A stretch of 64,000 nt of DNA from Streptomyces nymphaeiformis (GCF_014203895.1 NZ_JACHJY010000008.1:124001-188000); one strand, 5' to 3'; positions 48,407-59,292 are shown, numbered from the stretch's first letter. Program-made: numbers and translations. The notes: generated by a model not told the origin, from the sequence alone.

Positions 48407-48614
48407 TGCGCGACTCCTTCTGGCGGATGAACTCGTACGGGACTCGGTGGATTGTTCATCCCGGATCCGGAGCCCCGTCAAGCCGCCGCCCATTCAAGGC
48501 ATTTCAGCAACGGCATCCCTTGACGCCCCCGCCCGGCAGGACGAGACTCCGCACGGTCAAGAACCCCACGCCCCGCACGGCCTCGTTCCGTCCCCCGAAC
48601 GAAGGGTTCCGTCC

Positions 48615-50159
<1,545 letters not shown>

Positions 50160-51041
50160 GGTAGGACCAGACGCGGGTGTTCACGGCGGGGGTGTCGGTC
50201 GCGCACCCCTTCCCGTACGAGACGAGACCGACGAGGTACGGCGTCCCCGCGATCGTGTGCACCAGCGGGCCGCCGGAGTCGTACTGGCAGGTGTCCCGGC
50301 CCGGCGCGTACGTGCACAGCTGGGCGGCGGTGACCCCGGACATGCCCCGGGCGCCGCACGTCGGGCTGCTCATGGTGCCGAGGACGACGGTCCGCAGGAC
50401 GTCGGAGGTACGGCCCCCGAAGGAGGTGGTGCCCCAGCCGGGGGCCTCGACCTGCGTGTGGTCGAAGGTGCCGTGGGCGTAGCGGACGGGCAGGGCGACC
50501 GGCCGCACGTCCCGGTTGAACACCACGGGCTCGGCCAGCCGGACCAGCGCGATGTCGTCGCGCTGGGTGGCGGGGTCGTAGCCGGGGTGCGTGAGGAAGG
50601 AGGCCGGGGTCGCGAGCACCGCGTGCGGGCTGTCGTCGCCGCGCGTCAGGTCGTGGTCGCCGAGGAGCACGCCCACGCGCGCGGTGTCGCTGTACGAGCC
50701 GGTCAGGCAGTGCGCGGCGGTGAGCACGTACCGCTCGTCGATCAGCGCGCCGCCGCACATCACCCGGCGCTCCGTCAGGTCCACGAGCCCCACCATGAAC
50801 GGGTACTGATGGGGCCGCGCCTCCCGACCCCCGACGACCGCCTGCGCGGGCGCCGCGATGCCGAGCGGACACACCGCCATCACCAGGCCCGCGACCGCCG
50901 CCGTGAGCTTCCGCACCCGTCCCACCTGATCTCCGCCCTGTCGGTCCCCTGGCCGGCCCTGTGCGGAGACGTTTCCGCACAACCGTCCCGGCCCGCGTGT
51001 GCATCAACGACGGGGGAGCGGGGGAGTCACCCGACGCCCCC

Positions 51042-51089
51042 CCGTTGTGGGCATACGTTCCGCAAGGGCGGAACGGGTGGGCACAACGG
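51042..51089 (-). terminator. Two-part hairpin downstream of the gene ending at 51190
   Basis: CCGTTGTG (51042-51049) pairs with CACAACGG (51082-51089), and inside it CGTTCCGC (51056-51063) pairs with GCGGAACG (51068-51075) around a four-base loop. The 264-base gap between the protease start and the gene at 51190 contains nothing else recognisable. Confidence 0.55.
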
Positions 51090-51189
51090 AACGGCGCCCT
51101 TGCCGGCGCCAGAGGCTCCCGAGCCTGAACCCGCACCGACTCGTGTGCCGCGCTCGTGGTGCGGGCCAAGGCACGGAACGTGGAGGCGA

Positions 51190-52074
51190 TCAACCATCCG
51201 CGTCGGGCGCCCACCCGGGAACGTGCGCCGCGGCAGCCGCGTCCCAGGCCGGGGCCCCGCCCGGGTACGGCCATGCCCGGGTCAGATCGGGCGAGTCCGT
51301 GATCGACCGCAGCGTCTCCGCGAGACGGCGGCTCTCGTTCGCGACCCGGAACCCGGCATCCGAGCCGTCCAGCGCGGCGACCCGCTCCACGTACTCCCGG
51401 ACCGGCCGGGCCGCGCAGAGCTCCACCCACGCGGCGTCCACGGCCCGCGAGAGGGCCAGCACCCGGGGCCGGCCGCCCTCCGCGAGCGCCGCCGTCAGGC
51501 GGTCGTGGCCGTCCAGGACGACGGGGGAGTCGAGCCCGCTGATCCACCAGGCGAACACCGGCGGCAGCACCCCTTCCCGGTACTGGCGGCGGTACGCGCG
51601 CACCCGGGGCGCCTCCACCGGTGAGAGCGACCGCAGCGGCAGCAGGTCGCGCGCGTCCTCGACCGGGTCGCCGTATCCGAACCAGGTCAGATGGCCCCGG
51701 TCGGGATCGTGCGCCAGGAGCTTCGGCCAGTTGCCGTCCACGAACCAGCCGTTCGGCCGGGGGCCGAGCCGCCACTCGCCCGTGTGGAGCGGCCCGTCCG
51801 CCGCCGCGCGGAGTCCCGCCTCCGCGTGCGCGGCCCAGCGCTCCGTCCACTCCTCCGTGCCCGGCACCGCGAACTCCGCGAACGCGCGCGCCCGTTCGGC
51901 CCGCAGCGGGGCCAGCGGGGAGGCGTACCGCCCGGTCCGCGCGTAGTGGACCCCGCGGTGGGTGGCGCGCTGGCGGGCGAACAGCACGGGGGTCGTGCCC
52001 TGCAGCAGCACGAGCCGGCGCCCGTCGGCGCACTCCATCCGGAGACCGGGCTTCACCGGCGTCTCGACACGCAT
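51190..52074 (-). CDS. Conserved actinobacterial protein of unknown function
   Basis: The 294-residue soluble protein is not recognised. It has Trp-rich segments (GTEEWTERWAAHAEAGLRAA, GEWRLGPRPNGWFVDGNWPKLL) and a block PVVLDGHDRLTAAL-EGGRPRVLAL that resembles the D-G-x-x-R nucleotide-binding box of ParB-N-like domains. It lacks signal peptide and membrane helices. ATG 52074 is the start; it overlaps nothing and is 24 bases from the lipoate ligase gene transcribed in the same direction, so the two may form an operon. Function unknown. Confidence 0.6.
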   Translation of the reverse strand: MRVETPVKPGLRMECADGRRLVLLQGTTPVLFARQRATHRGVHYARTGRYASPLAPLRAERARAFAEFAVPGTEEWTERWAAHAEAGLRAAADGPLHTGEWRLGPRPNGWFVDGNWPKLLAHDPDRGHLTWFGYGDPVEDARDLLPLRSLSPVEAPRVRAYRRQYREGVLPPVFAWWISGLDSPVVLDGHDRLTAALAEGGRPRVLALSRAVDAAWVELCAARPVREYVERVAALDGSDAGFRVANESRRLAETLRSITDSPDLTRAWPYPGGAPAWDAAAAAHVPGWAPDADG

Positions 52075-52098
52075 GCCGTCACCCTACGCAGCGGCCGG

Positions 52099-53154
52099 TC
52101 ACGGCACCCGGGCCGTCCACTCCTCCGTGTCGAACTTCGACTCCGCCAACTCCTTCGCGCGGGTCAGTTCGTCCTCCGTCAGGTGGCCCCGGGTGAGGCC
52201 GTAGCGGGTGCGGAAGGACGCGATCATGCGGTCGATCACCGTCTCGCGCGGCAGGCCCGTCTGGCGGCGCAGCGGGTCCACGCGCTTCTTCGCGCTCTTC
52301 GTGCCCTTGTCGGAGAGCTTCTCGCGGCCGATCCGCAGCACCTCGGTCATCTTGTCCGCGTCGATGTCGTACGCCATCGTCACGTGGTGCAGGACCGCGC
52401 CCTCGCCCGCCACCAGCCGCTTCTGCGCCGCGCCCGCGATCTTGCCCGCGTCCGTGGCGATGTCGTTGAGCGGCTGGTACCAGGCCCGGATCCCCATGTC
52501 GCCGAGCGCGCCGAGCACCCAGTCGTCGAGGTAGGCGTAGCTGTCGGTGAAGGACAGGCCCTGGACGAGGGCGTCGGGGACGGAGAGCGAGTACGTGATG
52601 GTGTTGCCCGGTTCGATGAACATCGCCCCGCCGCCGCTGATCCGGCGCACCACCTGGATGCCGTGCCGCTCCGCCGCCTCCGGGTCGACCTCGTTGCGCA
52701 GGGACTGGAAGCTCCCGATGACCACCGCCGGGGCGCCCCACTCCCAGACCCGGAGGGTCGGCGGGCGGCGGCCGGCCGCCACCTCGGCGGTCAGGACCTC
52801 GTCGATCGCCATGTGCAGCGCGGGGGACTGCGGCGGCTCGTGGATCAGCTGCCAGTCGTAGTCGGTCCAGTCCGTGGCGTGGGCGAGGGCGCGCCGGACC
52901 GCGACCCCGACGCCCTCCGAGGTCAGGCCGAACATCTGCGTGCCCGGCGGGAGCGCCGCGTCGATCCGGGCGGCGAGCCCCGGGGCGTCCGTGTCGGCCG
53001 GCGCGCCTTCGAGGGCCCCGTCGATCGCGAGGATCGCCTCGTCGGGTTCGAGGAAGAAGTCGCCCGCGACCCGGACGTTCCGCAGGACCCCGTCCTCGGT
53101 GTCGAGGTCGACGACCACCAGCTTTCCGCCGGGGACCTTGTACTCGCCGTGCAC
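52099..53154 (-). CDS. Lipoate-protein ligase family protein with accessory domain at the N-terminus
   Basis: The 351-residue protein contains a biotin/lipoate ligase domain (residues about 95-330): LHMAIDEVLTAEVAAG, TLRVWEWGAPAVVIGSFQ, VVRRISGGGAMFIEPGNTITYSL with the lipoyl-AMP loop, and NDIATDAGKIAGAAQKR with the catalytic Lys. The first 90 residues (YKVPGGKLVVVDL, VRVAGDFFLEPDEAI) match the small accessory domain that in E. coli LplA lies at the C-terminus and in archaea is a separate LplB protein. So the order is LplB-LplA. It would attach lipoate to 2-oxo acid dehydrogenases or GcvH. GTG 53154 follows GGAGG. Confidence 0.85.
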   Translation of the reverse strand: MHGEYKVPGGKLVVVDLDTEDGVLRNVRVAGDFFLEPDEAILAIDGALEGAPADTDAPGLAARIDAALPPGTQMFGLTSEGVGVAVRRALAHATDWTDYDWQLIHEPPQSPALHMAIDEVLTAEVAAGRRPPTLRVWEWGAPAVVIGSFQSLRNEVDPEAAERHGIQVVRRISGGGAMFIEPGNTITYSLSVPDALVQGLSFTDSYAYLDDWVLGALGDMGIRAWYQPLNDIATDAGKIAGAAQKRLVAGEGAVLHHVTMAYDIDADKMTEVLRIGREKLSDKGTKSAKKRVDPLRRQTGLPRETVIDRMIASFRTRYGLTRGHLTEDELTRAKELAESKFDTEEWTARVP

Positions 53155-53266
53155 GGAAGCCTCCCTGTGTGTAAGGGGTGAACTCGGCCAAAGGGTACTC
53201 CCCGGGGAAACGGAGGATGACAAGTGCGGCATTCCGGTTGTCAGCGGCCCGTGCTTAGCTGGAGGC

Positions 53267-54103
53267 ATGATCGAAGACTTCTTTGAGCAGGTCCTCGGCG
53301 GCCGTACGACCGAGGTCGAGGAGGCCGTCCGCAAGGCGGCCGCGGCCGAGATCATGCCGCGCTTCCGGCAGCTCGCCGCCGACGACATCGTCGAGAAGGA
53401 CGGGCCGCACGACCTGGTCACCGTCGCCGACCGGGCCGCCGAGGCCCACCTCACCGCGTCCCTCACCGCCCTGCTGCCCGGCTCCGTGGTCGTCGGCGAG
53501 GAGGCCGTCCACGCCGACCCGAGCCTGTACGAGGCGCTGCGCGGCGACGCCCCCGTCTGGATCGTCGACCCGGTCGACGGCACCCGTCAGTTCGTCCACG
53601 GCGACCCCGGCTTCTGCACCCTCGTCGCCCTCGCCCAGCACGGCGAGGTCCTCGCCTCCTGGACCTTCGCGCCCGCCCTGGACCAGTTCGCCGTCGCCGT
53701 GCGCGGCCGCGGCGCCACCCTCGACGGGCAGGCGATCCGGTCGGGTTCGCCGGCGCCCGGCGAGGTCCTGGAGGTCGCCACCTCGCACCCCGACTACACC
53801 ACCCCGGACCAGAAGCGCGCCCTGCTCGGCCTGGCGGTCGAGGGCGTCCGCCCCCGCCCCTGCGGCTCGGCCGGGCTCGAGTACCTCGCCGTGGCGCGCG
53901 GGGAGCTGGCCGGCACCGCGTTCTCCTGGGAGTACGCCTGGGACCACGCCGCCGGACTCCTCCTGGTCGCCGAGGCGGGCGGCGCGACCACGACGATCGC
54001 GGGGGAGCCGTTCCGCATAGCCGGGGGGAACGCGCTGCCGTTCACGACCGCCCGGGACGCGGCGACCGCCGAGCGGATCCGGACGCTCCTCGGGGGCGTG
54101 TGA
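53267..54103 (+). CDS. Inositol-monophosphatase-family phosphatase, histidinol-phosphatase-like
   Basis: The 278-residue enzyme has the Mg-dependent IMPase motifs: VVVGEEAV, WIVDPVDGTRQFVHG with the metal-binding Asp residues, and WEYAWDHAAGLLLVAEAGG. The sequence is close to actinobacterial HisN-type histidinol-phosphate phosphatases but also to general inositol or fructose bisphosphate phosphatases. No his genes are adjacent. ATG 53267 follows GGAGG. It is divergent from the lipoate ligase gene. Confidence 0.85.
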   Translation: MIEDFFEQVLGGRTTEVEEAVRKAAAAEIMPRFRQLAADDIVEKDGPHDLVTVADRAAEAHLTASLTALLPGSVVVGEEAVHADPSLYEALRGDAPVWIVDPVDGTRQFVHGDPGFCTLVALAQHGEVLASWTFAPALDQFAVAVRGRGATLDGQAIRSGSPAPGEVLEVATSHPDYTTPDQKRALLGLAVEGVRPRPCGSAGLEYLAVARGELAGTAFSWEYAWDHAAGLLLVAEAGGATTTIAGEPFRIAGGNALPFTTARDAATAERIRTLLGGV

Positions 54104-54166
54104 GACGCCGTTCCCCACCCGCCTATCCTGGGAGCCTTGGCCATCGGCTGACGAAGGAGTCCGAAG

Positions 54167-55588
54167 GTGACGAACGAGACGTCGATGCTCGATGCCGTCG
54201 TCGTGGGGGCGGGACCCAACGGACTGACGGCCGCCGTCGAACTGGCCCGCCGCGGACTCTCCGTGGCCGTCTTCGAGGCCAAGTCCACCATCGGCGGCGG
54301 CGCCAGGACCGAGGAGCTCACCCTCCCCGGCTTCCGGCACGACCCCTGCTCCGCCGTGCACCCGCTCGGCGCCGGCTCGCCCGTCTTCAAGACGATGCCG
54401 CTCGACCGGTACGGCCTGGAGTGGCTCCACGCCGAACTGCCCATGGCGCACCCCTGGGACGACGGCACCGCCGCCGTCCTCGCCCGCTCCGTCGCCGAGA
54501 CCGCCGCCTCCTTCGGACCGCGCGACGCCGGGACGTACCGCAGGCTCGTCGCCCCCTTCCTCGGCAAGTGGGACACGCTCGCGAGCGACTTCATGCAGCT
54601 GCCGCTCACCGCGCTGCCCCGCGACCCGGTCACCCTCGCCCGCTTCGGCCTCACCGGACTGCCGCCGTCCACCTGGCTGATGCGAAGGTTCCGGGACGAG
54701 AAGGCCCCCGCGCTCCTGGCCGGACTCGTCGGCCACGTCATCGCCCCCCTCAACGGCCTCGCCACCGGCGCCGTCGGCCTGGTCTTCGCGCTCGCCGCGC
54801 ACGCGGGCGGCTGGCCCATGCCCCGGGGCGGCTCGCAGTCGATCTCCGACGCCCTCGCCGCGTACCTCAAGGACCTCGGCGGCGCCGTCCACACCGACTT
54901 CGAGGTCAAGCGGCTCGACGACCTGCCGCCGGCCCGCGCCTACGTCTTCGACACCTCGCCCACCGCCCTCGCCCGGATCGCCGGCTTCGGCGGGCACTAC
55001 GACCACTACAAGTACGGCGCCAGCGCCTTCAAGATCGACTACGCGCTCGACGGGCCCGTGCCCTGGACCGCCGAGGAGGCCCGCAGGGCCGGCACCGTCC
55101 AGGTCGGCCCCACCGCCGGCGAGATCGGCACCGCCCTGCGCCAGGCCTCCTCCGGCACCGCCCCCGACGCCCCCTTCCTCATCACCGCCCAGCCCAGCCT
55201 CGTCGACCCCTCCCGCGCCCCCGAGGGCAAGCACGTCTTCTGGGCGTACGGCCATGTGCCCAACGGCTGGCGCGGCGACCTCACCGAGGCCATAGAGCGT
55301 CAGATCGAGCGCTTCGCCCCCGGCTTCCGCGACCGCGTCCTGGCCCGCGCCACGGCGGGCCCGCCCGAACTCGCCGAGCGCAACGCCAACTACATCGGCG
55401 GCGACATCGCCTGCGGCGCCGCCCGCGGCCTCCAGCTCCTGCTGCGCCCCACGCTCTCGCTGCGCCCCTACGCGACCCCGCACCCGGCCGTGTTCCTCTG
55501 CTCCTCCGCGACCCCGCCCGGCCCCGGCGTGCACGGCATGTCCGGGCACAACGCGGCGAAGGCGGTGTGGCGGAGCCTGCGAAAATAG
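54167..55588 (+). CDS. FAD-dependent oxidoreductase, phytoene-desaturase-like
   Basis: The 473-residue protein has the N-terminal FAD-binding motif VVVGAGPNGLTAAVELARRG followed by the GG-x-R loop IGGGARTEEL, and a C-terminal FAD-site block GPGVHGMSGHNAAKAV. It belongs to the CrtI/phytoene desaturase-like amine-oxidase superfamily group that in actinobacteria often acts on unknown substrates outside carotenoid clusters. No crt genes are adjacent. GTG 54167 has GAAGGAG upstream. Its TAG stop contributes to the -10 box of the YciO-like gene. Confidence 0.85.
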   Translation: MTNETSMLDAVVVGAGPNGLTAAVELARRGLSVAVFEAKSTIGGGARTEELTLPGFRHDPCSAVHPLGAGSPVFKTMPLDRYGLEWLHAELPMAHPWDDGTAAVLARSVAETAASFGPRDAGTYRRLVAPFLGKWDTLASDFMQLPLTALPRDPVTLARFGLTGLPPSTWLMRRFRDEKAPALLAGLVGHVIAPLNGLATGAVGLVFALAAHAGGWPMPRGGSQSISDALAAYLKDLGGAVHTDFEVKRLDDLPPARAYVFDTSPTALARIAGFGGHYDHYKYGASAFKIDYALDGPVPWTAEEARRAGTVQVGPTAGEIGTALRQASSGTAPDAPFLITAQPSLVDPSRAPEGKHVFWAYGHVPNGWRGDLTEAIERQIERFAPGFRDRVLARATAGPPELAERNANYIGGDIACGAARGLQLLLRPTLSLRPYATPHPAVFLCSSATPPGPGVHGMSGHNAAKAVWRSLRK

Positions 55589-55598
55589 ACTGGTCGCC

Positions 55599-56219
55599 AT
55601 GGCCAAGTACTTCGACGTGCACCCCGACAACCCCCAGCCCCGCACCATCGGCGCGGTGGCCGACTCCATCCGGAACGGGGCGCTCGTCGCGTACCCGACC
55701 GACTCCTGCTACGCGCTGGGCACCCGGCTCGGCAGCCGCGACGGCATCAGCCGCATCCGCGCCATCCGCGACCTCGACGACCGGCACCACTTCACGCTGA
55801 TGTGCGCGAACTTCGCCCAGCTGGGCCAGCTCGTGCACATCGACAACGACGTCTTCCGCGCCGTCAAGGCGTCCACCCCCGGCGCGTACACCTTCATCCT
55901 CCCGGCGACGAAGGAGGTGCCCCGGCAGCTGCTGCACCCCAAGAAGAAGACCGTCGGCGTCCGCATCCCCGACCACGTCGTCACCCAGGCCCTCCTCGCC
56001 GAACTCGGCGAGCCGCTGCTCTCCAGCACCCTGCTCCTGCCCGACGAGGCCGAACCGCTGACCCAGGGCTGGGAGATCAAGGAGCGGCTCGACCACCAGG
56101 TGGACGCGGTGCTCGACTCCGGCGACTGCGGCACCGAACCCACCACCGTCGTCGACTTCTCCAGCGGCGAGCCCGAGATCGTCCGCCGAGGCGCGGGGGA
56201 CACCACCCGCTTCGAGTAG
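55599..56219 (+). CDS. YciO/Sua5/YrdC-family protein
   Basis: The 206-residue protein has the YrdC dsRNA-binding-like fold: GALVAYPTDSCYALG, RDLDDRHHFTLMCANFAQLGQLV, TPGAYTFILPATKEVPRQL and KKKTVGVRIPDH. It is of the YciO subgroup rather than the essential TsaC/Sua5 that makes threonylcarbamoyl-AMP for tRNA t6A; the role of YciO is less clear. TAGACT (55586-55591), which includes the previous stop codon, ends seven bases before the ATG, so the mRNA is probably leaderless. Confidence 0.87.
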   Translation: MAKYFDVHPDNPQPRTIGAVADSIRNGALVAYPTDSCYALGTRLGSRDGISRIRAIRDLDDRHHFTLMCANFAQLGQLVHIDNDVFRAVKASTPGAYTFILPATKEVPRQLLHPKKKTVGVRIPDHVVTQALLAELGEPLLSSTLLLPDEAEPLTQGWEIKERLDHQVDAVLDSGDCGTEPTTVVDFSSGEPEIVRRGAGDTTRFE

Positions 56220-56300
56220 GCGGCCCCCGGTGGGACGGGGGCGGACGTCCATGTCGTTTTCTCGCCAGCCCGCGAGCCGTCCGTCCCCGATCCTGGAACC

Positions 56301-57779
56301 ATGCACACCGACACCGAGCGCTGCGTGCGGGCCGTCCAGTCCAAGGAGGCGCGCTTCGACGGCGTGTTCTTCACCGCCGTCCGCACCACCCGGATCTACT
56401 GCCGGCCCAGCTGCCCCGCCGTGCCGCCCAAGCCCGAGAACATGGAGTTCCACCCCAGCGCCGCCTCCTGCCAGCGCGCCGGCTACCGGGCCTGCAAGCG
56501 GTGCCGGCCCGACACCAGCCCCGGCTCGCCCCAGTGGAACGTCCGCGCCGACGCCGTCGCCCGCGCCGTCCGCCTCATCCAGGACGGCGTCGTCGACCGC
56601 GAGGGCGTCCCCGGCCTCGCCCGGCGGCTCGGCTGGTCCACCCGCCAGATCGAACGCCAGCTCCTCGCCGAACTCGGCGCCGGACCCCTCGCCCTGGCCC
56701 GCGCCCAGCGCGCCCAGACCGCCCGGCTGCTCATCGAGACCACCCCGATGCCCTTCGGCGAGGTCGCCTTCGCCGCCGGCTTCTCCTCCATCCGCACCTT
56801 CAACGACACCGTCCGCGAGGTCTTCGCCCTCACCCCCGGCGAGCTGCGCGCCCGCGCCACCCGGCGGGCACCGCTCGGGGCGGCCGCGACCCCCGGCGTC
56901 ATCAGCCTCCGGCTGCCGTTCCGCGCCCCCCTCGAACCCTCCAACCTCTTCGGCCACCTCGCCGCGACCGCCGTCCCCGGCGTGGAGGAGTGGCGGGACG
57001 GCGCCTACCGGCGAACGCTGAGCCTCCCGTACGGACACGGCATCGTCTCCCTCGCCCCGCGCCCCGACCACATCGCCTGCCGCCTCCTCCTCACGGACCC
57101 GCGCGACCTCACGCACGCGATCAGCCGCTGCCGCCGGCTCCTCGACCTCGACGCCGACCCCGTCGCCGTCGACGATCAGCTCCGCACCGACCCGCTGTTC
57201 GCCCCGCTCGTCGACAAGGCGCCCGGCCGCCGTGTGCCCGGCACCGTCGACCCCGCCGAGTTCGCCGTACGGGCCGTCCTCGGCCAGCAGGTCTCCACCG
57301 CCGCCGCCCGCACCCACGCCGCCCGCCTGGTCACCGCGCACGGCGTCCCGGTCGAGGACCCCGAGGGCGGGCTCACCCACCTCTTCCCGGGTCCCGAGGC
57401 GCTCGCCGCCCTCGACCCCGAGAGTCTCGCCCTGCCGCGCAGCCGCCGTACCACCCTCCTCACCCTCGTCCGGGCCCTCGCCGACGGCTCGCTCCCGCTC
57501 GGCCCCGCCGACGACCGCGAGGAGGCCCGCGCCCGGCTGCTCGCCCTGCCCGGCTTCGGCCCCTGGACCACCGAGATCATCGCCATGCGGGCCCTCGGCG
57601 ACCCCGACGCCTTCCTCCCCGGCGACCTCGGCGTCCGCCGCGCCGCCGAAGGCCTCGGACTGCCCGGAACCCCGGCGGCGCTCACCGCCCGCGCCGCGCA
57701 CTGGCGCCCCTGGCGCGCCTACGCCGTCCAGTACCTCTGGGCGACCGACGACCACCCGATCAACCACCTGCCCGCGTAA
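56301..57779 (+). CDS. alkA: AdaA-AlkA fusion: methyl-phosphotriester sensor and 3-methyladenine DNA glycosylase
   Basis: The 492-residue protein joins three domains. Residues 1-80 are the Ada zinc domain with four Cys (RIYCRPSC and CKRCRP), whose first Cys accepts methyl groups from DNA phosphotriesters. Residues about 85-190 are an AraC-type DNA-binding domain (VPGLARRLGWSTRQIERQL, AFAAGFSSIRTFNDTVREVF). Residues about 205-492 are an AlkA-type glycosylase with helix-hairpin-helix and catalytic Asp (LPGFGPWTTEIIAMRALGDP, FLPGDLG). It therefore senses alkylation and repairs it, and probably activates its own operon with the methyltransferase 13 bases downstream. Confidence 0.93.
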   Translation: MHTDTERCVRAVQSKEARFDGVFFTAVRTTRIYCRPSCPAVPPKPENMEFHPSAASCQRAGYRACKRCRPDTSPGSPQWNVRADAVARAVRLIQDGVVDREGVPGLARRLGWSTRQIERQLLAELGAGPLALARAQRAQTARLLIETTPMPFGEVAFAAGFSSIRTFNDTVREVFALTPGELRARATRRAPLGAAATPGVISLRLPFRAPLEPSNLFGHLAATAVPGVEEWRDGAYRRTLSLPYGHGIVSLAPRPDHIACRLLLTDPRDLTHAISRCRRLLDLDADPVAVDDQLRTDPLFAPLVDKAPGRRVPGTVDPAEFAVRAVLGQQVSTAAARTHAARLVTAHGVPVEDPEGGLTHLFPGPEALAALDPESLALPRSRRTTLLTLVRALADGSLPLGPADDREEARARLLALPGFGPWTTEIIAMRALGDPDAFLPGDLGVRRAAEGLGLPGTPAALTARAAHWRPWRAYAVQYLWATDDHPINHLPA

Positions 57780-57792
57780 AGGACCCCGTCCC

Positions 57793-58293
57793 ATGCCCGT
57801 CGTCCAGCACACCGTCGTGGACAGCCCCTACGACCCGCTGACCCTGGTCGCCGTCGACGGCGTCCTCAGCCGCCTCCACATGACCGGCCAGCGGCACCGC
57901 CCGCCCGAGGAGACCTTCGGCGAACCCGACCCGCGCCCCTTCGGCGAGGTCATCCGCCAGCTCGACGCCTACTTCGCGGGCGAACTCACCGAGTTCGACC
58001 TGCCGTTGAACCTCGTCGGCACCCCTTTCCAGCTGCGCGTCTGGGAGCAGCTCCTCCGCATCCCGTACGGGGAGACCCGGACGTACGGAGAACTCGCCGA
58101 AGAGCTCGGCAACCCCGGCGCCTCCCGGGCCGTGGGCCTCGCCAACGGCAAGAACCCCGTCGGCATCGTCGTCCCCTGCCACCGGGTGATCGGCGCGGGC
58201 GGAAGCCTCACCGGCTACGGCGGCGGCCTGGACCGCAAGCAGCGGCTGCTCGCCTTCGAATCGGGTACGGCGGAACCGGACGCCCTGTTCTAG
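57793..58293 (+). CDS. ogt: O6-methylguanine-DNA methyltransferase
   Basis: The 166-residue suicide enzyme removes alkyl groups from O6 of guanine. The active-site motif VVPCHRVIG (Cys129) and the DNA-binding helix TPFQLRVWEQLLRIPYGETRTYGELAEELG with the arginine finger GNPGASRAVGLA are intact. It is the second gene of the alkylation-repair operon; the AAAGGA ribosome binding site starts in the stop codon of the AdaA-AlkA gene. Its last four bases overlap the convergent Sir2 gene. Confidence 0.94.
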   Translation: MPVVQHTVVDSPYDPLTLVAVDGVLSRLHMTGQRHRPPEETFGEPDPRPFGEVIRQLDAYFAGELTEFDLPLNLVGTPFQLRVWEQLLRIPYGETRTYGELAEELGNPGASRAVGLANGKNPVGIVVPCHRVIGAGGSLTGYGGGLDRKQRLLAFESGTAEPDALF

Positions 58294-59009
58294 CGGAGCC
58301 GGTCGAGGAGCGCGGGCAGCGCCGTGCCGATCGGCTCGCGCACGACCTCGTCGGCGACGGGGTCGTACGGGGTGGGCTCGGCGTTCACGATGATCAGCCG
58401 GGCGCCGTGCTCGGCCGCGATCCCCGCGAGGGAGGCCGCCGGCTGGACCTGGAGGCTGCTGCCGACCACGACGAACACCTCGGTGGCCTTGGCGATCGAC
58501 ATGGCCTGGCCGAGCACCACCGGATCGAGCCGCTGCCCGAACATCACCGTCGCCGACTTCAGGATCCCGCCGCACCCCCGGCACGCCGGGTCGTCCTCAC
58601 CCGCCCGCACCCGGTCGAGCGCCTCCGCCATCGACGAGCGCGCGTGGCAGGCCGTGCACACCACCGACCGCGCCGAGCCGTGGAGTTCGAGCACCTTCCG
58701 CGCGGACACCCCGGCGGCCTGGTGCAGCCCGTCCACGTTCTGCGTGATCACCCGCAGCGCGTTGCCGCTCGTCCGCTCGTACGCGGCGATCGCGCGGTGC
58801 GCCGCGTTCGGCTCGGCGCTCAGGGCCGGACCGTCGAGCCGCATCCGCCACGAGCGGCGGCGGATCTCCGGATCGGCCATGTACGGCCCGTACGTGACGA
58901 GCCGCTCGGCCTCGGGATCCTGCCGCCACACACCGTTCGGCCCCCGGTAGTCGGGGATGCCCGAGTCGGTGGAGATGCCGGCACCACTGAAGATCGCGAC
59001 CATCGTCAT
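58290..59009 (-). CDS. cobB: Sir2-family NAD-dependent protein deacylase
   Basis: The 239-residue enzyme removes acyl groups from lysine using NAD and releases O-acyl-ADP-ribose. Motifs: IFSGAGISTDSGIPDYRGPNG, TQNVDGLHQ, the catalytic His in LELHGSA, zinc Cys pairs (CTACH and CRGCGG), and VVVGSSLQVQPA. The spacing is that of CobB-type class III/U sirtuins. TAGGGT (59021-59016) ends six bases before the ATG: leaderless. It is convergent with ogt and divergent from the small antitoxin-like gene. Confidence 0.92.
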   Translation of the reverse strand: MTMVAIFSGAGISTDSGIPDYRGPNGVWRQDPEAERLVTYGPYMADPEIRRRSWRMRLDGPALSAEPNAAHRAIAAYERTSGNALRVITQNVDGLHQAAGVSARKVLELHGSARSVVCTACHARSSMAEALDRVRAGEDDPACRGCGGILKSATVMFGQRLDPVVLGQAMSIAKATEVFVVVGSSLQVQPAASLAGIAAEHGARLIIVNAEPTPYDPVADEVVREPIGTALPALLDRLR

Positions 59010-59073
59010 GGGAAGACCCTAGGCACCGCCGAACCGCTCCCGCGAGCGGGTTTCCCGGTGCTAGGTTCCCGGC

Positions 59074-59277
59074 ATGGCCAAGGTGAACATCGCGCTCGAC
59101 GCCGAACTCGTCGTGGAAGTCATGGTCCTCGCCGGAATCGGCAACCCCCAGGACGCCGTCGAGGCCGTCGTCCGCGACTACATCGCCCGCGGCCACCGCA
59201 CTGAGGCGCGCGCCGTCAGCCGGGACGAACCCCAGCGCACCGGCGAGATCGTCCCCCCGGAACCCCCGCAGGGCTAG
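59074..59277 (+). CDS. VapB-like ribbon-helix-helix antitoxin, orphan
   Basis: The 67-residue protein begins AKVNIALDAELVVEVMVLAG and GNPQDAVEAVVRDYIARGHR, a ribbon-helix-helix DNA-binding pattern like type II VapB (DUF2191) antitoxins, then a Pro/Glu-rich tail that would fold on a toxin. No PIN-domain toxin follows: the next gene is on the opposite strand 15 bases away. It may be an orphan regulator. TAGGTT (59062-59067) lies six bases before the ATG, so the mRNA is probably leaderless. Confidence 0.75.
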   Translation: MAKVNIALDAELVVEVMVLAGIGNPQDAVEAVVRDYIARGHRTEARAVSRDEPQRTGEIVPPEPPQG

Positions 59278-59292
59278 GAATTGCAGGAGCGG

